Assembly: GCA_046756245.1 (NCBI GenBank)
Contig: JBHHVZ010000106.1
Coordinates: 1 to 9,157, forward strand
DNA: 9,157 nt
Source of the DNA: G021776435 sp046756245
GTDB taxonomy: Bacteria; Pseudomonadota; Alphaproteobacteria; Caulobacterales; Parvularculaceae
Direction of reading: 5' to 3'
Shown here piece by piece: positions 1 through 5,674 of the stretch. The notes under the pieces are model-generated. The model was not told the origin of the DNA and did not search any database. It saw nothing but the letters and a program-made list of their open reading frames with translations. The first letter of the stretch is position 1. Every line of letters begins with the position of its first letter. Position numbers and translations under genes: made by a program.

Positions 1-142
1 GGCTGGGACGAAGCATTCCTCGCAAAGCTCATCGGTCATATGCGATAGCCCTGCCCTCAAGGGGGAGGTGAGGGTGCAATGGGACTGGATGCGCCGAAAC
101 GCAAGGCCCTTTTTGAGGTCGGCTTAACTCACAATGCAGTAT
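1..142. other. Window edge: possible gene fragment plus intergenic DNA
   Basis: Two short readings reach the window edge and cannot be separated. On the plus strand, frame 1 is open from base 1 to a TAG at 46-48 and would be the last 15 residues of a protein (ending LIGHMR), stopping just before a REP-like repeat. On the minus strand, an ATG at 39-37 opens a frame (MTDELCEECFVPA) with a Cys-x-x-Cys motif that runs off the window. Neither has other support. The rest is intergenic: the repeat at 49-76 and the 3' flank of the coiled-coil gene. Confidence 0.25.
49..76. repeat. REP-like extragenic repeat, degenerate copy
   Basis: The stretch has the pattern CCCTC-AA-GGGGGAGG followed by GTGAGGG, like the two repeats at about 2269-2305 and 2357-2400: a short C-rich/G-rich hairpin next to a GTGAGGG tail. 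It is the shortest and least regular of the three copies. It is in the same orientation as the copy at 2269-2305, with GTGAGGG to the right. Repeats of this kind are widespread between genes in proteobacteria; any function here is unknown. Confidence 0.5.
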
Positions 143-603
143 TTAATCGCCAAGCTCGCGTATCAGTCTCGCTTGTTCAAGACGGCCTTTCCGTTCACCA
201 GAAAGCGCTTCATTAAGGTTCGAATTGCGTTCTTTGAGTGATCGGTTTTCGTCTGTTAAAGACCGAACTTTCTCATTACAACGAGCTAGCTTTGTTTCTA
301 TGGATTCTTCGAACTTGCGCTTCTTCTCAGTTACGTCTGCGAGTTCTTGACGAAGTTCCTTAATTTCGGAGTCCTTTCGTGCAAGGTTCTCGGCGGTTCT
401 TATTTGAGGATCGGTTGCGACGTTGAGAAGCTCATCTAAGCAATTACGTGCATTTGAGATTTGGGATGATAGCGCCCTTCGGCGTGCGCCCAAATCTAAT
501 CTTGATAAACGTTCACCACCAAATCTTTCTCTAGGTCTGAAAGTGAATTTCTCAAACCTTGCAAGCGCTCAAGGATGTCTTCGTTATATGACGCCCATCC
601 CAT
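143..603 (-). pseudogene. Small coiled-coil protein gene, split by a frameshift
   Basis: The product is unrecognised. On the minus strand an ATG at 603-601 opens a frame starting MGWASYNEDILERL; it runs 35 codons and stops at 498-496. A second frame is open on the same strand from 568 down to the TAA at 145-143. Adding one T to the TTT run at 523-521 joins them into a single 153-residue protein reading DLEKD-FGGERLSRL across the junction. The second frame's only in-frame start candidate is a TTG at 493, so it is probably not an independent gene. The joined protein is soluble, charged and Lys/Glu/Arg-rich, with long heptad-like stretches over roughly residues 50-150 that indicate a coiled coil. 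It begins 13 bases after the stop of the regulator gene, without a clear ribosome binding site. The region is visibly richer in A+T than its neighbours, which suggests later acquisition. The one-base loss could be a true mutation or a sequencing error in a homopolymer. Confidence 0.6.
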
Positions 604-616
604 AGGGAATCGAAGC

Positions 617-2080
617 CTAGCTCGCCCGCTTCACCTCGAGGCCGTGTTCGCGCAGCTTGCGGTAAAGCGTCGAGCGGCCCATGCCGAGACGGCGCGCCAC
701 TTCCGACATCCGCCCGTTATAAACCTCGATCGCGAGCTTGATGAGATCGCCTTCGATTTCGCTCAAGGGCCGCACGTCGCCGTCTTCGTCGAAGATCGGC
801 ACGGCGCCTTCGTCCGAGCGCCCGACCCGAGGCGGCGCGCCGTCTTCGTCTTCTTCGGCGTCGAGCACCGGCGGGCCTGACAGGATTCCGGCGGCTTCGA
901 ATTCAGCCTGCAAAATGGGAAAGTCCTGTGCGCCGAGATAAGCGTCCTCGGCCAGAACGACCGCACGGAAGATCGCGTTTTCGAGCTGGCGCACATTGCC
1001 TGGCCACGCCTGGCGCACCAGCACGTCCGTCACTTCATTGCGCACGCCGCGCACGTCGCGGCGCTCTTCAGCGTTATAGCGCGCGATGAAGTGGTCGATG
1101 AGCGCCGGAATATCTTCGGGCCTTTCGCGCAGCGGCGGCACTTCAATGGGAAAGACGTTGAGACGGTAATATAGGTCTTCGCGAAATCCGCCCTTTTCCA
1201 CTTCAACCGCCAGGTCGCGATTGGTGGCGGAAATCACGCGCACGTCGACCTTGACCGGACGCTTGGCGCCGATTGGGTCGATCTCGCCTTCCTGCAGGGC
1301 GCGCAAAAGCTTCACCTGCATGTCGGCGGAAAGCTCGCCGATTTCGTCGAGAAAGATGGTGCCGCCGTCGGCTTCCTGAAACTTGCCGATATGCTTGGCG
1401 CTCGCGCCGGTGAACGAGCCTTTTTCATGGCCGAACAGAATGCTCTCGACGAGATTTTCCGGAATCGCGCCGCAATTGACGATGATGAACGGCCTGCCGG
1501 CGCGTTCGGACGAGCCCTGGATGGCGCGCGCGACCATCTCCTTGCCTACGCCGGATTCGCCGGAGATCAGTATGGGGATGTTCGACGACGCGGCGCGTTC
1601 GCCAAGACGCATAACGTGACCCAGCGCCTTGCTGTCGCCGATCAGGTCCTTGAATCCCATCGACCCTTCGCGCTGGCGCTTCAATCGCGAAACCTCGCCC
1701 TTCAGCGTCGAGATATTGAGCGCGTTGTTGATGGATACGACGATGCGCTCGGGCGAAGCGGGCTTGACGAAAAAGTCGGCCGCGCCGCTCTGCATCGCTT
1801 CGACGACCGTATCGATGCCGCCCTGCGCCGTCAGCACGATGACGGGAAGCTCTTCACGGAACGACTTCGCGCGTCTGAGCATTTCCATGCCGCCGAGTCC
1901 GGGCATTCTGAGATCGAGCAAAACAAGGCCGACGTCCGCGCCTTGCGGGCTTTGCAGCAGCGCGAGACCGTTTTCGCCGCTGTCGGCCTCAAGCACCGGA
2001 TAACCGGCTTTCTCACAGACCGCCCGCATCAAACGGCGCTGCGTGGGATCGTCGTCGACAATGAGAATGGTTTTAGCCAT
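617..2080 (-). CDS. Sigma-54-dependent response regulator (NtrC family, TacA-like)
   Basis: This is a 487-residue cytoplasmic transcription activator that uses ATP to open sigma-54 promoters once phosphorylated. Residues 1-120 are a receiver domain: acidic pocket D9-D11, phospho-acceptor D56 in LLDLRMPG, T84 and K106. Residues about 145-380 are the AAA+ domain: Walker A GESGVGKE at 174-181, the sigma-54 contact loop as GSFTGA at 221-226 (the usual form is GAFTGA), and Walker B ending D245-E246. An acidic linker of about 40 residues leads to a Fis-type helix-turn-helix at about 445-487 (EVARRLGMGRSTLYRKL). I chose the ATG at 2080 because GAGGGG lies 7 bases upstream and the receiver fold starts directly (MAKTILIVDDD); the in-frame extension to 2119 adds nothing domain-like. 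No histidine kinase is adjacent, so it is an orphan regulator. Domain order and length recall Caulobacter TacA, the output of a phosphorelay, but orthology is inferred. The family call is very secure. Confidence 0.95.
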   Translation of the reverse strand: MAKTILIVDDDPTQRRLMRAVCEKAGYPVLEADSGENGLALLQSPQGADVGLVLLDLRMPGLGGMEMLRRAKSFREELPVIVLTAQGGIDTVVEAMQSGAADFFVKPASPERIVVSINNALNISTLKGEVSRLKRQREGSMGFKDLIGDSKALGHVMRLGERAASSNIPILISGESGVGKEMVARAIQGSSERAGRPFIIVNCGAIPENLVESILFGHEKGSFTGASAKHIGKFQEADGGTIFLDEIGELSADMQVKLLRALQEGEIDPIGAKRPVKVDVRVISATNRDLAVEVEKGGFREDLYYRLNVFPIEVPPLRERPEDIPALIDHFIARYNAEERRDVRGVRNEVTDVLVRQAWPGNVRQLENAIFRAVVLAEDAYLGAQDFPILQAEFEAAGILSGPPVLDAEEDEDGAPPRVGRSDEGAVPIFDEDGDVRPLSEIEGDLIKLAIEVYNGRMSEVARRLGMGRSTLYRKLREHGLEVKRAS

Positions 2081-2087
2081 GCGGGCG

Positions 2088-2093
2088 CCCCTC
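2088..2093 (-). promoter_or_regulatory. Ribosome binding site deciding the regulator start
   Basis: On the minus strand GAGGGG lies 7 bases before the ATG at 2080. This favours the 487-residue form over the 500-residue form that would start at 2119. Confidence 0.6.
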
Positions 2094-2132
2094 GGGATGA
2101 ATCTGAAGAGCTCCGACATAGCCCCGGCGGAG

Positions 2133-2147
2133 TAAATATGTGTTTAA
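2133..2147 (-). promoter_or_regulatory. Possible CtrA-binding box upstream of the regulator gene
   Basis: The minus strand reads TTAA-N7-TTTA followed by C, one base away from the alphaproteobacterial CtrA consensus TTAA-N7-TTAA(C). It lies about 53-67 bases before the ATG at 2080, a normal place for an activator site near a promoter. In Caulobacter, tacA is a known CtrA target, which would suit this gene. A single near-match in an A+T-rich patch can arise by chance, so the call is tentative. Confidence 0.35.
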
Positions 2148-2229
2148 ACCGTTTCATTCCGAAACGCCGCGCGGCGGCGGAAACCCTTGCATAAATGATT
2201 TGTTTACCAACTAAATGGCGGGCCGTCCT

Positions 2230-2270
2230 AGAATTCCGGGCATTGCGCTGGCCGCAGCGCGAGGAATTCT
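2230..2270. repeat. Large two-tier stem-loop in the divergent gap
   Basis: Outer arms AGAATTCC (2230-2237) and GGAATTCT (2263-2270) pair over 8 bp. Inside them GCGCTG (2245-2250) and CAGCGC (2255-2260) pair over 6 bp around a GCCG loop, with a small asymmetric internal loop between the two stems. No T-run follows on either strand, so it is not an ordinary intrinsic terminator. It directly abuts the REP-like repeat that starts near 2269 and may be part of the same composite element. Confidence 0.55.
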
Positions 2271-2305
2271 CCCCTTTCCCTTTAGGGAGAAGAGCCGGGG
2301 GTGAG
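2269..2305 (-). repeat. REP-like extragenic repeat, copy 1 of an inverted pair
   Basis: The sequence reads CTCCCC-TTTCCC-TTTAGGGAGA and then ends GGGGGTGAGGG. Its reverse complement follows the same pattern as the repeat at 2357-2400: CCCTCACCCC, a short spacer, then a C-rich/G-rich hairpin. The two copies point in opposite directions about 50 bases apart, so they form an inverted pair that could also pair with each other. Such pairs of palindromic units are typical of REP/BIME-type elements. Confidence 0.65.
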
Positions 2306-2356
2306 GGCGAACCGATCGCAACATATAACGGACTTTGTGCGATACGCTGGCGCTGC

Positions 2357-2400
2357 TCCCCTCACCCCTAACCTCTCTCCCGCAAGCGGGAGAGGGGAAC
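2357..2400 (+). repeat. REP-like extragenic repeat, copy 2, perfect hairpin
   Basis: The copy begins CCCCTCACCCCTAACC and continues into a perfect 9-bp hairpin, CTCTCCCGC at 2375-2383 pairing with GCGGGAGAG at 2386-2394 across an AA turn. The CCCTCACCCC-plus-hairpin arrangement is a very common bacterial intergenic repeat pattern. No T-run follows. The rest of the gap up to 2553 shows no gene; I see only the ribosome binding site before the hydrolase. Confidence 0.75.
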
Positions 2401-2553
2401 CTGCCGAGCCTTTTGGAATCGCCGTGCTCCAATCGCAACGCGTATGCATGCGACGGCCCTGGTTGAGCGGCGTTAGATGCAGCGCCGCGTTTTCACTGAA
2501 TGCAATCTGCGCTATGAGGCCGGTGACCGACGCCGAACCTGCAAGGCCCGCCA

Positions 2554-3540
2554 ATGCCTGATGACCCCAAACCGAAAAAATCCTCTGATCTGATTCGTCC
2601 GCTCGCCGGCCTCAAAGGCGAGAAACCGCCGGCGCCCGAATGGTTCCTCCGTGCAGTGGAGACGCCAAGCGAAGAGGGTGCAGTCGAGGTGAAGGGCGCG
2701 CGCATTTGTTATTCGGCCTGGGGCGAGATCGGCCGGCGCGGCCTTTTGTTCGTTCATGGCGGCCGCGCCCATCGCAACTGGTGGCGGCCGTTTGCGCCGT
2801 TCCTGGCCGGCCGGTTCCGGGTCGCGGCGTTTGATCTGTCGGGCATGGGCGATTCGGACTGGCGCGAGCGTTATTCGCTTGGCCTTCTTGTGGACGAGGC
2901 TTTCGCTGTCGCCGAGGCCGCCGGGCTGACGGCGCGGGGTCGGCCGATCCTTGTCGGCCACAGCTTCGGCGGCTGGGTGACGCTGGCCGCCGTCGAGCGC
3001 GAGGGCGAGCGTCTGGCCGGGGCGGTCGTGGTCGACAGCCCGATCGGCCTGCCCGATCCCGACGAGGGCTACACCATCGCCAAGGCCGATCCCGACAAGC
3101 CCGACGCGCGACGCGCCAACAAGGTCTACCCGACCCTGGCCGAGCCGATCACGCGCTTCCGGTTTCTGCCCAACCAGCCCTGCGAGCACCTGTTTCTGGC
3201 CGACTACATCGCCCGCGAGGGGCTCAGAAAAGCGCCGCTGGAAGATGGCGGCGAGGGCTGGGCGTGGAAATTCGATCCGGCTCAGGGGAGCAATTTCGAC
3301 ATTCAGTTCGATCGCGACCTGTTCCTGGCCGCCCGCTGCCCGCTGGCCTTCATCTATGGGGAAAAATCACTGTTCGCCAAGGGCGAGGGAATCGACCATC
3401 TCCGGACCCAGGCGACCGGGCGCGCGCCCTTCATCATCGCACCCGCGGCCCATCATCACCTGATGATGGATCAGCCGCTCGCTTTCATCTCGGCGCTGCG
3501 CACGCTCTTCGCGTGCTGGCCGGTGCGGGTCGGAGTCTGA
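2554..3540 (+). CDS. Alpha/beta-fold hydrolase, substrate unknown
   Basis: This is a 328-residue protein of the alpha/beta-hydrolase superfamily, probably cytoplasmic because no signal peptide or membrane segment is visible. The first 45 residues are a charged, Pro/Lys-rich lead-in. Then come the oxyanion-hole strand FVHGG (66-70), the nucleophile elbow GHSFGG at 135-140 with Ser137, and the late histidine cluster AAHHHL (298-303), of which His301 is the likely catalytic one. Glu270 in IYGEKS sits after a late strand and is the likely acid. A cap region lies between about 165 and 255. Members include esterases, epoxide hydrolases and haloalkane dehalogenases; nothing here fixes the substrate. 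The ATG at 2554 has AAGG 7 bases upstream. It is transcribed away from the regulator and toward the respiratory genes, with a 112-bp gap that contains a weak 6-bp hairpin (3558-3573) and a 9-base direct repeat ATCGGTCGA (3545 and 3577). Confidence 0.88.
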   Translation: MPDDPKPKKSSDLIRPLAGLKGEKPPAPEWFLRAVETPSEEGAVEVKGARICYSAWGEIGRRGLLFVHGGRAHRNWWRPFAPFLAGRFRVAAFDLSGMGDSDWRERYSLGLLVDEAFAVAEAAGLTARGRPILVGHSFGGWVTLAAVEREGERLAGAVVVDSPIGLPDPDEGYTIAKADPDKPDARRANKVYPTLAEPITRFRFLPNQPCEHLFLADYIAREGLRKAPLEDGGEGWAWKFDPAQGSNFDIQFDRDLFLAARCPLAFIYGEKSLFAKGEGIDHLRTQATGRAPFIIAPAAHHHLMMDQPLAFISALRTLFACWPVRVGV

Positions 3541-3652
3541 AAGCATCGGTCGATTCTCGTCGCAGCCGCGACGCATATCGGTCGAGGCTCGATGCCCTCT
3601 TGCCCGCGCGGGGGATTTCCGCCAGAAAACGCTAAAGAATGGAGCTGCGACG

Positions 3653-3877
3653 ATGACGGATGAGCCTAACCGGCGCGCACAGGACGCGGAGGAACACCGC
3701 AAGACCTATGCTCGCATCATGAAAGCTACTGGCGAAATCGGCGTTCCATTCGCGCTCGCACTCGCCGTATTCTTCACCAATCTGGTGCTGGCGAACGGAC
3801 TCATGACAGCTCTTTTCGCGAGTGTTTTGACCTATTTCATCGTTTTCTTCATCGTGAAAGCGTTTTTTTCCCACTAG
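3653..3877 (+). CDS. Small two-helix membrane protein, aa3 cytochrome oxidase subunit IV-like
   Basis: The 74-residue protein has a charged cytoplasmic N-terminus containing EEHRKTYARIMKAT (residues 14-27). This resembles the short 'H-x-x-TY' motif found before the membrane helix of bacterial aa3-type cytochrome c oxidase subunit IV. Two hydrophobic segments follow, at about 30-47 and 51-71, joined by a short LANG turn. Classical bacterial subunit IV has one helix and is shorter, so this may be a relative rather than a true oxidase subunit. A good GGAG lies 8 bases before the ATG. It sits 64 bp before pntAA with no terminator between, so it is probably cotranscribed with the transhydrogenase. 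As far as I recall, this arrangement recurs in alphaproteobacteria. A role in assembly or in linking the two membrane enzymes is conjecture. Confidence 0.6.
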   Translation: MTDEPNRRAQDAEEHRKTYARIMKATGEIGVPFALALAVFFTNLVLANGLMTALFASVLTYFIVFFIVKAFFSH

Positions 3878-3941
3878 CCGCCGATTCCACCCGGCGCGCG
3901 CCGCCGATCCGTGACGCGCGCATGTCTGACCGGGAGATCAA

Positions 3942-5162
3942 ATGAAAATCGCTGTCTTAAAGGAAACGCAGCCCGGAGAGACCCGCGTCGCCGCGTCGCC
4001 TGATACCGTCAAGAAATTCACGAGCCTTGGCGCGGAGGTCGTGATCGAACGCGGGGCCGGGGACGGCGCCAGCTTCACTGACGAGGCTTATTCTGGCGCC
4101 GGCGCCGCGATAGCTCCGAGCGGCGCGGAAGCCGTCCGCAACGCCGACCTCATTTTGAAGGTGCAGCCGCCTTCGGCCGAAGAGCTCGCGGCGTTCGGCC
4201 GCGGCGCCAGGCTTGTGGGCATGCTTGCGCCCTACGCCGATCCGGACGGGCTCGCCGCTTACGCCGGCGCAGGCGTAGACGCCTTCGCCATGGAGCTGAT
4301 GCCGCGAATCACGCGCGCCCAGTCGATGGATGTGTTGTCGTCGCAGTCGAATCTCGCCGGCTACAAGGCGGCGATCGACGCAGCCGCCTATTACGGCCGC
4401 GCCATGCCGATGATGATGACGGCGGCGGGCTCGATCGCGCCGGCCAAGGTGTTCGTAATGGGCGCAGGCGTCGCCGGCCTGCAGGCGATCGCCACGGCGC
4501 GCCGTCTCGGCGCGGTCGTTTCGGCGACGGATGTTCGCTTCGCCGCCAAAGAACAGGTCGAAAGCCTCGGCGCGACCTTCGTCACGGTCGATGAAGAGGA
4601 AATGAAAAACGCCGAGACCGAAGGCGGCTACGCCAAGGAAATGTCGGAAGATTTTCAAAATCGCCAGGCGGAGTTCGTCGCCGCGCATATCAGGAAGCAG
4701 GACATCGTCATTACGACGGCGCTCATCCCCGGCCGGCCGGCGCCGAAACTCGTTTCCGAGGATATGGTCCGCTCGATGGCGCCGGGCTCGGTGATCGTCG
4801 ATCTCGCGGTCGAGCAGGGCGGCAATGTAGCGCTCTCGCAAGCCGGCGAAGTTATCGAGACGGGCGGAGTCGTTATTCTCGGCTTTGCAAACGTCCCAGG
4901 CCGGCTGGCGGCGGATGCGTCGAGCCTTTACGCGCGCAATCTCTATAATTTCATCTCGGCGTTTTTCGACAAGGAAACGAAATCTCTCGCCATCGACTGG
5001 GAGGACGAGATCATCAAGGGCGTCGGCCTGACGCGCGACGGCGCCGTCGTTCATCAGAATTTCGCCGCCGCCGCTGATGTTAAGGCGGCTCCTGAACCGG
5101 CGCCGCTGGCTGAAGCCGTAGAAGGCGAGTCCAAAGACGGCGTTGCAGACGATGACGCTTAA
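3942..5162 (+). CDS. pntAA: NAD(P) transhydrogenase subunit alpha part 1 (NAD(H)-binding domain I)
   Basis: The peripheral cytoplasmic subunit binds NADH and passes hydride to NADP+ on PntB, driven by inward proton flow. Its 406 residues begin with the conserved MKIAVLKE and PGETRVA motifs. The RQD-loop stretch at 122-133 (RITRAQSMDVLS) carries residues equivalent to Rhodospirillum rubrum Arg127, Gln132, Asp135 and Ser138. The Rossmann nucleotide loop GAGVAGLQAIATA is at 174-186, with ATDVR at 195-199 closing the NAD site. The later motifs ALIPGRPAP (260-268), SVIVDLAVEQGG (283-294) and NVPGRLAADAS (317-327) are also present. After about residue 375 the enzyme core ends and an Ala/Pro/acidic tail of about 30 residues follows, longer than the R. 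rubrum protein of about 384 residues. GGGAG lies 5 bases upstream of the ATG. The gene is first of three; pntAB starts 20 bases after its stop. Confidence 0.97.
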   Translation: MKIAVLKETQPGETRVAASPDTVKKFTSLGAEVVIERGAGDGASFTDEAYSGAGAAIAPSGAEAVRNADLILKVQPPSAEELAAFGRGARLVGMLAPYADPDGLAAYAGAGVDAFAMELMPRITRAQSMDVLSSQSNLAGYKAAIDAAAYYGRAMPMMMTAAGSIAPAKVFVMGAGVAGLQAIATARRLGAVVSATDVRFAAKEQVESLGATFVTVDEEEMKNAETEGGYAKEMSEDFQNRQAEFVAAHIRKQDIVITTALIPGRPAPKLVSEDMVRSMAPGSVIVDLAVEQGGNVALSQAGEVIETGGVVILGFANVPGRLAADASSLYARNLYNFISAFFDKETKSLAIDWEDEIIKGVGLTRDGAVVHQNFAAAADVKAAPEPAPLAEAVEGESKDGVADDDA

Positions 5163-5182
5163 TCCCTAAAGAGGTGCAGGCA

Positions 5183-5665
5183 ATGGCCTTACAGGATCAA
5201 AAGGAAGCGGCCGAGGAGGCCGCGAAAGCCGCCGAAGAGGCCGCGCGAGCCGCGGAGGCGGCGGCGGCGAACGCCACCGGCGACGCCGAAACCGCGCAAC
5301 AGGCCGCCGAACAGGCGCGCGACATCGCCGACCAGCTTGCAACGCTCGCCGCCTCCATGGGCGGACCGTCCGATTTCATCTTTTTGCTGACGATTTTCGT
5401 TCTGGCCGTGTTCGTCGGCTATTACGTCGTCTGGTCGGTGACGCCGGCCCTGCATACGCCGCTGATGTCGGTCACCAACGCCGTTTCGTCCGTCGTCATT
5501 GTCGGCGCGCTCATCGCGCTCGGGGCGGATCTCGCCGAGTCCGCCGCCGGCGGCGTTTCGAAATTCCTCGGCTTTGCGGGCGTTGCGCTTGCAAGCGTCA
5601 ACATCTTCGGCGGCTTCCTCGTCACCCAGAGGATGCTCGAGATGTACAAGAAAAAAGAACGGTAG
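5183..5665 (+). CDS. pntAB: NAD(P) transhydrogenase subunit alpha part 2 (membrane domain) with Ala-rich N-terminal extension
   Basis: The 160-residue membrane subunit forms part of the proton channel (domain II) together with PntB. Three or more hydrophobic segments lie at about 63-83, 88-115 and 125-150, with the family signatures VGYYVVW-VTPALHTPLMSVTNA and NIFGGFLVTQRML; the protein ends in a Lys-rich cytoplasmic tail. Unusually, residues 5-57 form an Ala/Glu/Lys-rich, membrane-free extension (AAEEAAKAAEEAA-like repeats) predicted to be a long helix or coiled coil. Typical PntAB proteins are about 95-140 residues and reach the first membrane helix much sooner. The start is the ATG at 5183 with GAGGTG 6 bases upstream (5171-5176); the in-frame GTG at 5174 lies inside that ribosome binding site and is rejected. 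It is cotranscribed with pntAA and pntB; only 9 bases separate it from pntB. Confidence 0.95.
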   Translation: MALQDQKEAAEEAAKAAEEAARAAEAAAANATGDAETAQQAAEQARDIADQLATLAASMGGPSDFIFLLTIFVLAVFVGYYVVWSVTPALHTPLMSVTNAVSSVVIVGALIALGADLAESAAGGVSKFLGFAGVALASVNIFGGFLVTQRMLEMYKKKER

Positions 5666-5674
5666 GGGGCGGCA

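Noticed and set aside
1391..2194. Plus-strand open frame opposite the sigma-54 regulator
   Set aside because: No domain or ribosome binding site, and it is fully antisense to a clear response regulator.
49..2400. CRISPR-like array from the repeated C-rich units
   Set aside because: Only three degenerate, differently oriented and irregularly spaced copies, of the REP type.
2133..2553. Sigma-54 promoter (TGGCAC-N5-TTGCA) near the sigma-54 activator
   Set aside because: No convincing match was found by eye in the divergent gap or the other intergenic regions.
2512..3189. Minus-strand open frame opposite the hydrolase
   Set aside because: Shadow frame; the plus-strand frame has the nucleophile elbow and catalytic residues of an alpha/beta hydrolase.
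3558..3573. Hairpin after the hydrolase as an intrinsic terminator
   Set aside because: Only a 6-bp stem and no T-run follows.
3957..5054. Long minus-strand open frame opposite pntAA
   Set aside because: Arg/Gly/His-rich shadow composition; the plus strand encodes a textbook PntAA.
5174..5182. GTG start for pntAB
   Set aside because: The GTG overlaps the GAGGTG ribosome binding site of the ATG at 5183.
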